A stretch of 64,000 nucleotides of DNA, taken from assembly GCA_015178975.1 (NCBI GenBank), contig WHVD01000008.1, positions 1,364,001 to 1,428,000 on the forward strand. Direction: 5' to 3'. The notes below the pieces were generated by a model. It worked only from the letters and a program-made list of their open reading frames with translations. It was not told the origin of the DNA and searched no databases. Positions 32,024 through 42,899 of the stretch are shown here, in pieces. The position numbers and the translations under genes were made by a program. This DNA comes from Hysterangium stoloniferum. Its lineage: Eukaryota; Basidiomycota; Agaricomycetes; Hysterangiales; Hysterangiaceae. Each line of letters starts with the position of its first letter. The first letter of the stretch is position 1.

Positions 32024-33604
32024 ATGTCGCAGGAGCAACAACCCAAATCCAAGTTCCCCAACTTCAAAAGAATACTGCGACCTCAACCTATTAATACCTC
32101 TACCACGCCATCTCACACTGAACAAGTCGAACACTCCACGAGTAATTCTGGAACGCCTTTGCCAATACCCTCCGCTGTGCAGGGCGACATCATGGGAACG
32201 TCCACCAACTTGGGGAATGGAACCGCCTTTACTCCATACGCTCCTCTTCCCAGACCCCAATTTCCCAATTTTAAAAGAATACCTTGACCTCAAACTACAG
32301 TTCCTTCTGCCCCATCACCTCGAACAGAAACTGTTGAGCGCGTGGAGGAGACCTCATCGTCCACAAATCCTATGCGGACGGACTCCATTTCAAAAGCTGC
32401 ACCATGGTCCTCTAATACTTGGGGGGCTCCCTCGGGAACATGGAGTGAAACCCCGCCACCTTCTCGTAGTATTTTCCCTTCTACCGAAGAGGAGATCAAA
32501 AAGAAACAGCAGTCTGAGGCTTTCTCCGTGCAGGTTCAGGAGGAATTGAAAACGCTTAAACGGAAGAGGAGAGGAGTACTTGGAAGGACAGCGGAGGATG
32601 GGGGCTAGGGATAATATCCCTTCAGGGCAGACACAGCAGGAATGGAGGAAAATGGAAGGGCACGATAATCCGTCAATCATCGCTCCCCCTTTGGGTCATA
32701 AATGGACGGATTTCGCTGAAACGGATTGCAGTGATGGGGGCATGCCATGTGTTCGGAGTGTAGGACAAAAAAGTAGGAAAGGAAAAGATGGGGTCACCTT
32801 CTACGATTGGGACAAAGTACGAAGGATCTAATTACAAAGCATTGCATTGTGACATGGAGATGGAGTTGCATTACCTCCCAGACCCCTTTCACAACGTGGA
32901 CCTCAGGAACGGACCTACCGGATGGGGCCCGGTGATCTTTCATCTGACTCGGAGGACGACCAATCTCGCTACCCCACCTACATCAGCAAGTACCTTGGTG
33001 CTGACTGCCATGAAGGTTTCCTACTCCCTGACAACATTCACTTCTTCACGAGTGATCCTAACCAATGATGAAAGCTACCAACTTCCGTCAGAGTTTGGAG
33101 AGGGTATCATCCAGCAGACTCTGCAACCCCATCCACTTCCTCTCATCTCCCTCCACCTCTGCCGGTCTCTTCCGTACCCACATTACAGCGCTTTACACCC
33201 TTTTCGGAGCTACCGGGAAGTCTTGTACCATCCTCCGAGCTGCCTTCTCTTCCCCCTATACCACTACCCCTCCCCTTTGCAGGACATTCTCTTATATCAC
33301 CGTCCTCTTTCCATACCCAAGCCTCCTCCAGCACCGCAGCCAATCTCACCCCTCCGCACGTCACCTGACCCTCTCGTCACCTCCCACTCTACTCCGATGC
33401 CTTTGGTCCCTGCAGTGTCTAACATTCCCCTCACTTCCTTGACAATGCAGAGTCCACCGCTCGCCTCTCCCTACTCCCCTTGCGTTTCTCTGGGAAGCCC
33501 CATTCAGCATCCTAACGATACATTAATGGATATTGATCACCCTATCCCGGAAGTTCTCGCAATGCCTATGGAGGAAGTCCTCAAAGCGCCTCTCTCAGCC
33601 ATAG
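32024..33604 (+). pseudogene. First part of the extra 3' ORF region, Pro/Ser-rich, frame-shifted
   Basis: Starts MSQEQQPKSKFPNFKRI at 32024. An internal duplication repeats FPNFKRI about 77 codons later. At the matching site the first copy has CGA (Arg) and the second has TGA (32285). The frame runs on through a Lys/Arg-rich segment ending KRKRRGV near 32577, then shifts phase to a QRRMGARDNIPS and LGHKWTDFAETD segment (32580-32831). Another readable piece, GDLSSDSEDDQSRYPTYIS, lies near 32935 in the same phase after two stops. From 33120 to 33600 it is proline-rich and low-complexity. I recognise no domain. Probably one long ORF originally, joined to the part at 33605. Confidence 0.6.
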
Positions 33605-34504
33605 ATGTCTCCAAGGAACCCCCCCCCAGCAATGGAAGCCTTCGAGGAGCCTCCCCCCTTAAGTGAAAAAGCAAAAGGGAAACGAAGAGCCGATACTCAG
33701 GCCGACGAGCCCCTTGTCATGGACTTCCCCCCAGCCCACCCCATTCACAGCCCCCCGCTGCAGCCGTCCTCTCCCCTCCACTCTGAGGATACGGCTGGCC
33801 CCTCCCGTCCCTTCCAGTCAAGTTGGATGCGCGTGTCCATTAATTACCCCTCCGACATCTTCACCGTGGGACGCACATTAACGCAACTGGGACCAACCCT
33901 GCGGCACCCCCTTCTTAAAGGGCATATCCAGGGGTATAGTGGGTCTCTCACGTTGTCGGACCGCATGAGTGCATTTTATTTATGCATCAATGACCCTAAG
34001 GAACAGCTGCGTTTAGCGGAGGATATCGAACGGGTGGAACTTTCCATGTTTCGGTCCTTACTTGTCAACTCTTCTTGTGTTCTTCCTGACCACACACCAA
34101 CCCACTCTGCAGTGGACCTCGTTGACTTGTTGGAGCAACTGTTGCCGGATTCGGACACCTCGAGAGGAATCCCCTCTGGGGGAGACATGAGCTCCACACC
34201 GCTCATCACTCCTACCCCACCATCACTACACCCTCGACCCCCTCTCATTGCCCGTATAACTGACGCTTCCGCTGATCGCGTTCACGCCATAATTCGAATG
34301 CGCCAGAAGGCCTACGGTCGTTGGGTCTCGTCAATCCAAAAACTGGATGGGTTGACATCCGCCAATGACACTTCGAGGCGGGAGGACATCGCTCTTTCCT
34401 TTTGTGCCAAGCATCTCGCCTGGGGCAATGCTATCCTACACCTTGGGGGTTCATCGCAGGATGCATGGGGAGGAGTTCCAAGCATCCTTCGACATCTTCT
34501 TTGA
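33605..34504 (+). CDS. Extra 3' ORF of the chromovirus, conserved unknown protein
   Basis: An open frame of 299 residues between pol and the 3' LTR, ending 25 nt before it. It starts in a Pro-rich stretch, then LSEKAKGKRRAD, and a globular-looking part from about residue 75: SINYPSDIF, RTLTQLGPTL, SDRMSAFYLCINDP, SMFRSLLVNSS. A C-terminal part has DRVHAIIRMRQKAYGRW and DAWGGVPSILRHLL. A decayed homologue occupies the same place before an LTR at 39920-40785; about 34 of 83 aligned residues are identical over the core. There is no signal peptide and no membrane segment, so it is not an Env-like protein. Function unknown. Conserved position and sequence imply a role in the element's cycle. Confidence 0.75.
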   Translation: MSPRNPPPAMEAFEEPPPLSEKAKGKRRADTQADEPLVMDFPPAHPIHSPPLQPSSPLHSEDTAGPSRPFQSSWMRVSINYPSDIFTVGRTLTQLGPTLRHPLLKGHIQGYSGSLTLSDRMSAFYLCINDPKEQLRLAEDIERVELSMFRSLLVNSSCVLPDHTPTHSAVDLVDLLEQLLPDSDTSRGIPSGGDMSSTPLITPTPPSLHPRPPLIARITDASADRVHAIIRMRQKAYGRWVSSIQKLDGLTSANDTSRREDIALSFCAKHLAWGNAILHLGGSSQDAWGGVPSILRHLL

Positions 34505-34529
34505 CATAGCTCTTCAACCTGGGGGGCAC

Positions 34530-35159
34530 TGTGAGAGGTATGGCGAAATACACTCAGGAAATATAGTCGGATGAGCTCTTACTATATTTCCTTTATTATT
34601 TCTATTTTCTCTCTTTTATTATATCTATAATTAGTTCGACGACCTATGTATGCGGTACATCGACTCTTGTGGGTGCACACATGCCAGACTTATGTATTCT
34701 AGCACCCGTAGTTTAGAACTCAGACACTTTTTACACCGCAACCACGACTTACCCAGACACCCATTAGTGTCCTGTAAGTTGTGATTGGTGTATCATCTCA
34801 ACCGTCATAGACGGGCTTTAGCTATCTACTCTATCAGAGTTTCGAACTGTACCAGTCGAAACTCAATCCTTATTGCTACTCGCATGGACCACATCCATGC
34901 TATTCTATTATTCGACTCTCTAGTACTCTACTCTACTTTCGAGCAGTCATTCAGAATCGCACTAGACAGTCGATTCTACTTATTCGTTTTAGCTCTTTAC
35001 CTTATTCTAGATAGCTACTTCCTTCTACTGTATTGAACTGAGTAGTCAATACACGTTCATTCTGTATTAGACTTCGACAGTCAATACATCTTAGTGTCGT
35101 ACCTAAACGGTCGATATTCTTCGTATATAGAATGGTTAGAACTTCCACCACTCTTCACA
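34530..35159 (+). repeat. 3' LTR of the chromovirus
   Basis: It starts TGTGAGAGGTATGGCG directly after CTGGGGGGCAC and ends CCACTCTTCACA, followed by the ATGAG duplication. One three-base indel (GCACCCGTAG against GCGCGTAG) and about 15 substitutions separate it from the 5' LTR. Confidence 0.95.
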
Positions 35160-35164
35160 ATGAG

Positions 35165-35438
35165 GGTTCCAACACACCATGGATATGCCAAGGCAAGTAG
35201 GACTTGGCTCCAGCTTACATATGTGTTGCACCATTGTTGAACTGTCAGTGTTCTGATTTCATGCAGACAGGGACTTAGTATATTTTTGGACCCAAAGATG
35301 GTTCCTGTAATTCAGATGAAAGTCAGATCCCAGGCAGAATCTGGATATGGTCTTAACATTTATCCTGTAAGTGTCCATTAACTTGAAGTTAGGATATCTG
35401 ACCATCTGCATGAGGGTGCAGCACGTAAGCTGAAGCCA
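35165..35438. repeat. LTR remnant with two hairpin motif copies
   Basis: Two hairpin motifs face each other at 35199-35233 (plus) and 35411-35438 or so (minus). No gene is present. Confidence 0.5.
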
Positions 35439-35947
35439 TGTTAAGATCCTCACCTTTTTGGGCCCCTGCAGCTTATTTTCACTCTGGCAACCCTCCAGCA
35501 TCCCAATATCAGTGCCTCCAACTATGGTATTACCACCTCCAGCACCATGATACTTGGTTTACTATAGATTACCCTTTTAGTCATCCTGTTCTGCTCCCAT
35601 CCTAATGCTTTCCCATCATCCACTCTACATGTACACATCATTTGCCACCTCAAATCCTTTTAGTATTATCCTAGTACTTTGCACTTGATTCCTATCCCTC
35701 CATTCTGTCACTTGCTTCCTTTGATCTGTTTGTGTTCTTACCTCTGTGATTAGCCTCCCAATTGCCTGTCTCACTTTAGTATAAAACTCTCATCTTGTTT
35801 GCTATAGTTCTTTAGATCAAATATTGACTTAACTTCCCCTACTCTTTACTTAATCCCATTCAAGACATCATCGACCAGCTGAGACTCTTACTGATCTGAC
35901 TCTTAGCATTCTGGCCTTCTGGTTGATTAAGCTAAGTGTGGATCTAC
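35439..35947 (+). repeat. Family C LTR, 5' LTR of a decayed gypsy element
   Basis: It starts TGTTAAGATCC, ends near GGATCTACA, and is CT-rich with CpG almost absent. Landmarks CCTTTTAGTCATCC, CACTCTACATGTA and GCCACCTCAAATCC recur at 48710-49533 (minus), 55568-55861 (minus) and 60752-61110 (plus). The right end is estimated from the start of shared leader sequence near 35975, which also occurs at 49665. Confidence 0.65.
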
Positions 35948-36252
35948 ATACTACTTGCTCATTTAAAAATACTGGAACACCCAAACAGTCCAAGCTCCAC
36001 TTGCCCTGTAGAATTTACAGACCTCCCAGTTAAGTACATTCTAACTCCATGGATCCCTGGCATTCCATCCCCTTTAGCCTTTAGAAACCTAGACTTTAAC
36101 AGTATATTTGAACTCAAGCTCACAAACTGTTTATTCTTTAGCAATGGCTTACTGGCACCCTCTAACTGAAAGACAGGAGGCTGTTAGAAGGCTTAATCTT
36201 TATATTACTGAATGGCATCATTGATAACACTTTCTGACCACATTATGACTGT

Positions 36253-37590
36253 ATGAACTCCAGCAAGTCCACCTTGGCCTCTTGTGGTTCCCCCCAGTCC
36301 TGGTGTCACCAGATACCACCTCCTCTTTTGTTACATTCCTCTTTCCACAATAGCTCTTATCACAGTCACCATCCCAACAGTTGTCCTCCCAGTTCTCATC
36401 ACAGCTTTAGTGGCAGATGTCTAAGTTCCCATCATAGCTCACACTCCAGCTCTCATCACAGTTCTCACCATAGCTCTCACCATAGCAGTCATGGTGGTGG
36501 ACCTCCAAGTTCCCATCATAGCTCACACCACAGTTCTCACCATTCTGACATTAGCTCAGTTGCTGCATCTCATGGTTCTGCATGGATCCCTGAACCCAGC
36601 CTCAAGACAGCACTTGAAGGGCTCACCACCTTCCTTGAAAACAATAAGGGGAAGTCCACCCAACACCCCAAGCTCAAGGAACCTAACATTTTTCATGGAA
36701 CTTACACTTTGAAGTTGTGCCCCTTTTTTATGCAAGGCAGTCTCAACTTCAATGACTGGCCTAAATTCTCAACTGACAAAAGCAAAGTTATAGTTGCTTT
36801 ATCATTTCTTTGGAAGCAGCAGCATAAAGACAATGATCTCTTCCTTTGGTGCATCACATGGCAAATAAATTTGCTTTAAATAATACCAAGGCCAACACTG
36901 CTAAGGCTGAAAAGCCCTCAGAGCCACTGACATTGATGGCCAAGACAGTGTAAGCAAACCCTCAGGCACCTGCACAGATTAAGGGTTGCATTGGACCCTT
37001 ATGACAGCAGCCTTCTGACTCAATGCATCTGTTCTTTCAGACCCCAATTCACTCTTCATTTCCTTGTCTTCAGTTCCAGTTTTTTGGTGTACTCTGGCTT
37101 GACCCATTACCTCATCAACACCAAATATTCCACTAATCACAGGCTCCTACTTGATCAGTCAACCTGATCTCCTTCAGACCTCTTGATGGCACCAGAAATG
37201 GTTGTCACCACTCACACAATAACCTTTTTGGTCACTTTGCCATGTGGAACTCTTTAGGTCACTTTTTATGTGACAACAATTGTATTTCAAGTTGTGCAAT
37301 CATCCTTGGATATGATTGACTCATGTGCTAACAATCCATTGATTGACTGGGTATTGGCATCTTACCTTCCAGACTCCCACCATTTCAATTTCCTCCTCCT
37401 TAGTTTTCAGCCAGGGCTGCAGTGGTTCTGCTGGCCACACTCTTCAGACATCTTCCTTGGACTCCTCAGTTTGGCTCCTCTGTGCACATGATTACCCCTT
37501 CAGAAGCAACTGCTAAGCTCAACAGCATCCCAGAGAAGTATCACAACTTTGTGGATTTTTTACATAAAACAGCATGCTAACACTTTAGAC
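36253..37590 (+). pseudogene. Decayed gypsy gag-protease region
   Basis: An open frame 36253-36879 begins with a Ser/His-rich tract (repeats of SSHHSSHHS at about 36385-36550) followed by a capsid-like part: LKEPNIFHGTYTL, LNFNDWPKFSTDKSKV. Beyond it, in shifted frames, are THYLINTKYSTN (protease region near 37115), IILGYDWL near 37305 and PEKYHNFVDF near 37535, the usual lead-in to RT. RT itself is missing. CpG is depleted and stops are frequent. It follows the family C LTR at 35439 and a leader shared with 49665-49770. Confidence 0.75.
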
Positions 37591-38265
37591 TTGTGATGCA
37601 TTAGTCTTATTTTAATATTATCTTCTGGAAAAAGGAGTCCAATGTTCTATCAAAATGTGCAAATACTCAATTCACTGCAAGGTAAAATAATTTATGTATG
37701 TAAGTATTTGATATTAATCACTGTTAGGAGTCACCTCAAGAGAGACTTATTGATATAACCTAAAAACCAAATCAATTACAAGACTGGGGTATTACAACCA
37801 CCAGTCCCCTACTTATATATCTACATGTGTACTACCCAATAGCTTAATGTAGTAATAGGTGTCATGCACAGACCAACTAGAAGAAGGTCTGTGCATGACA
37901 GCACAATCATCAGAGTTCTAACTAATGTAGAGAAAGAATAGAAGAAACTCTAACTACAGCAGCATAATCTCTTACATAGAGTACTAGGGGTCACAGATGT
38001 GCACTAGTAGTAATATTGTATTAATGCATAGGGGTGGTGATAAGATAAGTGCTGACAATTACAGCTTCTACTGGTCATTGTAAGGGCTACCTCTAACAGG
38101 GCCTGTGGTGCTGTCACAAGGCTAGCAGAAGGATATCCAAAGAGAACAGGATAAGGGGGCATCTCTGCTAGTGGTCCAAAACATGGGGTGTCTAAAAATA
38201 GACTGATGGAATAGCCCTCTGAAGAATATGAGAAAATCACAGGAGACAATATAAAATAGCCTCTA
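37591..38265. repeat. Gene-free repeat tract replacing RT-integrase
   Basis: The part at 37605-37700 matches 2975-3090. A TGTTAGGAGTCACC near 37723 could be an LTR start. The remainder has no recognisable coding sequence. Confidence 0.45.
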
Positions 38266-38460
38266 AGGGGCTAGTAAATTTGAAGTTTCCGAGATTTTAG
38301 ATTCCAAGATTGATAATTGCCATCACACCTGCAAACTGCTTTATCTGGTCAAATGGGCAGGCTATGAAGGTACCAACAAGGAAACTTCCTGGATATTGGC
38401 TATGAAAATTGTACTCAACTTCCACAATGCATACCCTAGTAAACCCAGACCTTTATCATC
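38266..38460 (+). pseudogene. Chromodomain fragment of a gypsy element
   Basis: The frame encodes ILDSKIDNCHHTCKLLYLVK, then WAGYEGTNKETSWILA and FHNAYPSKPRPL. This is the C-terminal chromodomain of a chromovirus integrase, which directs integration to histone-marked chromatin. It is the downstream end of the element whose gag lies at 36253. Confidence 0.8.
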
Positions 38461-38620
38461 ACTTTAACATTCTGACATTTTCCACCATCTGTCTTATCTT
38501 TTTCTTTTACAAAATCTTACAAGTTCACATCAATAATTGTGCAAGTAAAGATCATTCAATTAATTTCAATTTTTCTTTTAAGTCTCCACTTCTCCAAATA
38601 TTGGCTCCTGAACCTCATCA

Positions 38621-39660
38621 TTAGCTTCTGTCTTCTGTCTTCCTCTGGAACTCCATCCTTTCCTCAAGCTCCATGACAACACAATTTTCTGACCTGGAAC
38701 CTTCTCCTCCCAGCTCTTCCCATGCATACTGTTCAGTCACTGCCATAACACCAATACTAACCACCACCTTCGCAAAGATCTCATTCTGCCTCCAGAAGTC
38801 TTGATCCATCACCCTAAAACCCTTAACCTGGATCTGGTTATTGAGTTCCATCACTTCCCAAACTTTCGATGATTCTACAGCAATTTCAATCATGGCATTT
38901 ACATTATCCCACAGAAGATTCTTGTCATGAAGATCATGCATCTCCCATGCACTAGGCCAAGTTTCTGATGCTCCAGCATGTTCTGATGGTCCCACAGTTT
39001 CCACTTTCTCCACTTTCTCCACTTGCTCAGTCTTCCCTATTTTTTCACTGTTTTTCAAGATGCATTTCCCAGCAAGCATACACAACCTTGTTAACAGTGC
39101 AAGGGTAACAAGAAGCACCCCACTTAGCCTTCTGTTTCCTGCACTGGGTTCCCTGATCCTTGCACCACTTACATGGACCACATTGACCTCATTGATCCAC
39201 TCCAGAACCCCCACCTTTTGTTTCTGCTCCAGAAATCAGTTACAAACCCTAGACTCTGAAAATAATGACTTACTTTGGCTTTGAAGGCTCCGCTTCTTCT
39301 TCCTCATTCAATTCATCAGCTTTTCGCTATTTCACATCAACAGAATATCAAATGGAAAATTAATACTTGCCTTTCCTTCCCACCTCTCCTTCAACCTTAT
39401 CAACTCCTCTTCTGCCTCTCTCTGTTTCTTCTTCAACTCCACCAACAACCTCCATTCCTCCACTAGTTTCTGTTCCACCTCAACCCACTCTTTTCCTGAC
39501 ATCCCACACCTTCCACCTCCTGCAACTCATGTATCAACTCCTTCACCTCCTCTTCCTGCCTATGCCTTAACTCCTCCATCCCTTGTCATTTCAACTTCAG
39601 TTCCTCAACTTTTGACATTTCAGGACTTTCAGTGTTGGAAGATTTGGGAGTTTTGGTAAA
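38621..39660 (-). pseudogene. Antisense ORF remnant: coiled coil plus acidic tail, unknown
   Basis: The minus strand encodes a 197-residue open frame (39214-38621), preceded in other frames by a Glu/Lys-rich coiled-coil-like stretch from about 39620 (MSKVEELKLKRQ, EEEVKELIHELQEVEG). In the open frame are KTEQVEKVEKVETV, WPSAWEMHDLHDKNLLWDNV and EVMELNNQIQVKGFRVMD. A region near 39215-39060 holds several Cys codons in neighbouring frames and could have been a zinc-binding part. I do not recognise the family. It lies antisense between gypsy remnants and is CpG-poor, so it was probably part of a mobile element. Confidence 0.5.
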
Positions 39661-39919
39661 AAGAGGAAGGCAGATCAACATACAAGTTCAGGATAAAGAA
39701 AAGAAAATCATTAATTTGAATTTTCTGGGTTTTTATACTAGGCCCCCAAAATTAGCCACCTCCAGGCATGTGTTCCTATGACACATAATGGATTACTGAT
39801 GGCTACTACTTTGTACCTAATCACTTCTATGGGACTTTGGCTTTAATGAGGGGGTACTGTTACAATCCATTCCCAGATACTTTAATATTCCAATTTAATC
39901 TTCCATTCTTGGACTTTCA

Positions 39920-40785
39920 TGAGCAAGAAAGCTAAAGGAAAACAAAGGGCTGCCAGCTAAGATAATTGAGAGCACCATTTTGGGTTCCCTCTCAAATGAT
40001 CCTCCCTTCAGACAATCCCCCCCCCCCCCCCCCCTGTCCCACTTCACTGCACTGTTCACCACCCCCTATCATTTGGATGTGTATTGCTGTCAATTACCCT
40101 CCTGAACAGTTTATGGTCAGAAGAGTATTGACACAATTAGTGTTGGCCTTACAGCAACTGTTACTCTGTAGGAGTGTTAAAGCCTGCAGCAGATTATCCC
40201 CACTGACTGACACTATGGTGGACTTCTACCTGGCCATTGCAGACCCAGTGGAGAGAGAGGAATTTGCAAGAGCTGTTAGGGAAATTAAGCACCCCATGTT
40301 CAGACAACTCTTAGTCAACTCACCTCATACCCCCCTGAACTCTCTGCAAATGCTCATACATCATTAACAAATTCATGGACCTACTTGAGATAATGTTATC
40401 AGCACCTGACTATGACAATTCTCAGCAGCCTCCAGCTTCATCAGCATCACATGCCCCCCATGGTGCCAGCTCCTCATGGTCCTCTCATCATGCACATATC
40501 CTTGGACAGGGACCAGATACACTCCATCATTCAAATCAGACAGGAAACATACAATCATTGGAGTGCCACCATGCACAGGCAGGCTTGCACTCCTACCTTA
40601 CAATCTGTACAACCCAAAATGTGGAGAAATATGTGATTTGTTTCATGATAAATGTGAACATTGGGCACAGATCATCCTTCAATTTGGAGTGTCAGTACAA
40701 GAAACTTGGGGAGGCATCCTAGAGGTTCTTCAGGACTTCATATGACATACCTCTTCAAACTGGGGGGGCACTGTAAGGAGGTCAG
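39920..40785 (+). pseudogene. Decayed homologue of the chromovirus extra 3' ORF
   Basis: Starts MSKKAKGKQRA, matching LSEKAKGKRRA of the ORF at 33605. The core follows: AVNYPPEQF, RVLTQLVLAL, LTDTMVDFYLAIADP and HPMFRQLLVNS, then RDQIHSIIQIRQETY and ETWGGILEVLQDF near the end. A tract of 18 C at 40017-40034 lies in the proline-rich part. It ends just before GGGGGGGCACTGTAAGGAGG, the same polypurine and LTR-start arrangement as in the intact element. Stops and shifts are present. Confidence 0.75.
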
Positions 40786-40885
40786 TATATATTTATACTT
40801 GAGAACATCTAATATTTCTCTTTTATTTTCCTGTATTTCCTTTATATTTTATTAAGTACACATGACTAAAGATATTCTTTGGATA
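40771..40885 (+). repeat. LTR start, relative of the intact chromovirus LTR
   Basis: TGTAAGGAGGTCAG follows a G-run and resembles the TGTGAGAGGT start of the intact LTR. The TATATTTCC/TTTCTCTTTTATT-type stretch is also shared. It is interrupted at 40884 by TA and a Tc1-like end. Confidence 0.5.
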
Positions 40886-41147
40886 CAGTAGCTCAAAAAT
40901 TTGTTCCAATGTTTGTTGTTTTGGGAACATTGATTCACAATATAAATACCAGACATCAGACAATTATCAACAAATTACCCAATATAGTACAACATCTTGG
41001 CTTGAACTTGACACTTGGCCTATGTAATTTTAATCCGACAAAAGACTCTTCACTCTGATCACAGATCCAGACAGAGCACTAACAATAATCCTGACATGAA
41101 CAGGGTTTCAGTTTTCCTTATTCCTAGATCTCCTGTTAAAAAAGAAG
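40886..41147. repeat. Tc1-like terminal sequence and gene-free flank
   Basis: CAGTAGCTC...TTTGTTCCAATG after a TA has the CAGT...CCAATG layout of the Tc1 ends at 16386, 44760 and 63431. No transposase follows, so it may be a relic end. The rest holds nothing recognisable. Confidence 0.35.
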
Positions 41148-41459
41148 CATGAATGTGAATGGCTTGAAAGACTGTTCATGGCCATGCAATGACAATCACA
41201 TGATGTACATGTGTCAAATGTAAAACTTAACTTTATTTAATTTTCTTGAAAGGTTTAAACTTTCTTAACAATGACTTTGTTTAGTTTTTCTTTAGTATAA
41301 ATACCTCAGGATGTACATAGCCAGACCTCAGTTTCAATCTCTTAGGATTTCCACTAAACCAGTGTGATATTCTCAAGTCATTAGAATCTTTATTCCTTGT
41401 CCCTGCCTTATCTCTTAATTCTTCTTGTATTTGGTAGCCTTGTTAGTGTTGCCCTAACA
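41148..41459 (+). repeat. 5' LTR (truncated) of the second chromovirus
   Basis: From ATGAATGTGAATGGC to GTTGCCCTAACA it matches the last part of the 3' LTR (48044-48582) closely. The left part of the LTR is missing. Leader sequence 41460-41885 follows, with a (CA)n tract at about 41499-41515 and no gene. Confidence 0.8.
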
Positions 41460-41885
41460 GAAGATTGAAACTCTCTTAACAACTCTGCCATCTCTCTCAC
41501 ACACACACACACACATTAACTCCTCACATCCAATTCCCCTTTCCTCCATCCTATCAACCTCTCAGCCTCTGTGTACTGTCAACAAATCTCCCTTATAGTG
41601 TGTGTGACCTTAGTAGATAGGAATACCAACTGTTGGGGTTGATCCTTGTACAAGGCAGCCTTTAGTTCTCCAGAAAATATCCAGGTAGTCATCCCTGTGA
41701 TTCTGGGAAGAAGCCAGAGTGCTAACAACTGGGTGTTCAGTAGTCCTTTTTTCAGTTTACAATAGTTACATTAGTCAGATCCAGGACACTTTTGCAGCTA
41801 GTTTTCTTCTCCACACACACTCCTGAGGGCAGACCAGTACACATCCTCCCTATTGGACCCCACCTCTCTTTTTTTTACAGATACC

Positions 41886-42831
41886 ATGGATATCCCTACC
41901 CCTTCTATTGAAGAACTGTAGCAGAAGATTATTCAGATGCAGCAGCTTCTAGACAGTCTCTCATCATCATCATCATATCATCATCCACTGTACCAGCCAA
42001 AACTTTCAAGTAGCCACTCCAGATTCCTTTGATGGCTCACAACAGAAAACAGACATGTTTGTCACACAACTCTCCCTTTCCTTTCATGGGAAGAGAATTC
42101 AGGATGAATCTGATAGGATAATCTTTGCACTATCTTACATGAAAGGAGGGACTGCTGAACCTTAGACCAGGCTCAAAGTAAAGGAGTATTCCACCAGAGG
42201 GATTGACTCCACCCGGAATGATTTCCTAAAGGAGTTAAAACAGACATTTGGAGATCCTAATCCTGCCAGCACTGCCAGACACAAGTTGAACCAACTCAAA
42301 CAGGGTTCACAGAGTGCTGAGGGATATATTGCTAAGTTTAGGCAATTCAAGGAGGATACTCTGTACAATGATGCTGCTCTCATTGAACATTTTGAGCAGG
42401 GCCTCAATTCTGCCTTGGTAGACAGGATATATGCTCTCCCATAAATGCCTACTACCTTGAAAGGTTGGTTTTACTGGGCCACAAAGTTGGATAGGCAATG
42501 GAGGCAAAGAGAAGCTAGCAAGAAAAATTCTGGCATGCTCTTCAAGCCCCAAAGACCAGTCCCACCTCAGCAGAATAACCCTCTTAACCCCCCCAGTCAA
42601 GCAGCTCAGAATGTTAAACAATCTGAGGTTGTACCCATGGAGGTTGATTCAGGTTGGAAGTCTGTTAAACCCATTATTTGTTTCAAGTGTAGGAAACCAG
42701 GGCACAAGGTCAATCAATGCAGGTCCAACATGGACATTAATAGTATGGATTATGATGCCATCAAGGCATATATGAAGGAGGAAATGGAGAAGGAGAGTAA
42801 GGGATTTGAGGAGGAAAAGCAGGATTTTTAA
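41886..42831 (+). pseudogene. Gag of the second chromovirus
   Basis: ATG at 41886 starts MDIPTPSIEEL, then a stop and frame changes. The capsid part is clear: FLKELKQTFGDPNPASTARH, QGSQSAEGYIAKFRQF and EHFEQGLNSALVDRI near 42230-42430. A zinc knuckle CFKCRKPGHKVNQC (CX2CX4HX4C) lies at about 42679-42720, followed by an acidic, Glu/Lys-rich tail. CpG is nearly absent. Non-functional. Confidence 0.85.
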
Positions 42832-42899
42832 AGCACCACTGGTGAAGGACATGTCCCAATGGAATAACAAATTTAGTGTGCTAGATACATAGTCTACCA

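Larger units (their letters stand above)
23715..35159 (+). mobile_element. Complete Ty3/gypsy chromovirus, 11.4 kb, with extra 3' ORF region
   Basis: The element is bounded by LTRs 23715-24342 (628 bp) and 34530-35159 (630 bp), both TGTGAGAGG...CTCTTCACA, and flanked by ATGAG at 23710-23714 and 35160-35164. A primer-binding site candidate TGGTGATCCGAGCC starts at 24344, and a polypurine stretch CTGGGGGGCAC ends at 34529. Inside, gag and pol share one frame (24421-31828), followed by about 2.7 kb with an additional ORF region. The LTRs differ at about 15 positions plus one small indel; 14 of the 15 are CpG-type transitions. The complete ends and duplications show a single undisturbed insertion, with coding capacity broken by in-frame TGA. 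Confidence 0.96.

Noticed and set aside
32788..33666. 292-residue frame as a separate protein
   Set aside because: Very rich in Pro, Ser and Leu and low-complexity. Better coding-like sequence near 32935 lies in another phase, so the region is more likely one frame-shifted ORF.
33605..34504. Env-like glycoprotein in the 3' position
   Set aside because: There is no signal peptide, no transmembrane segment and no Cys-rich ectodomain.
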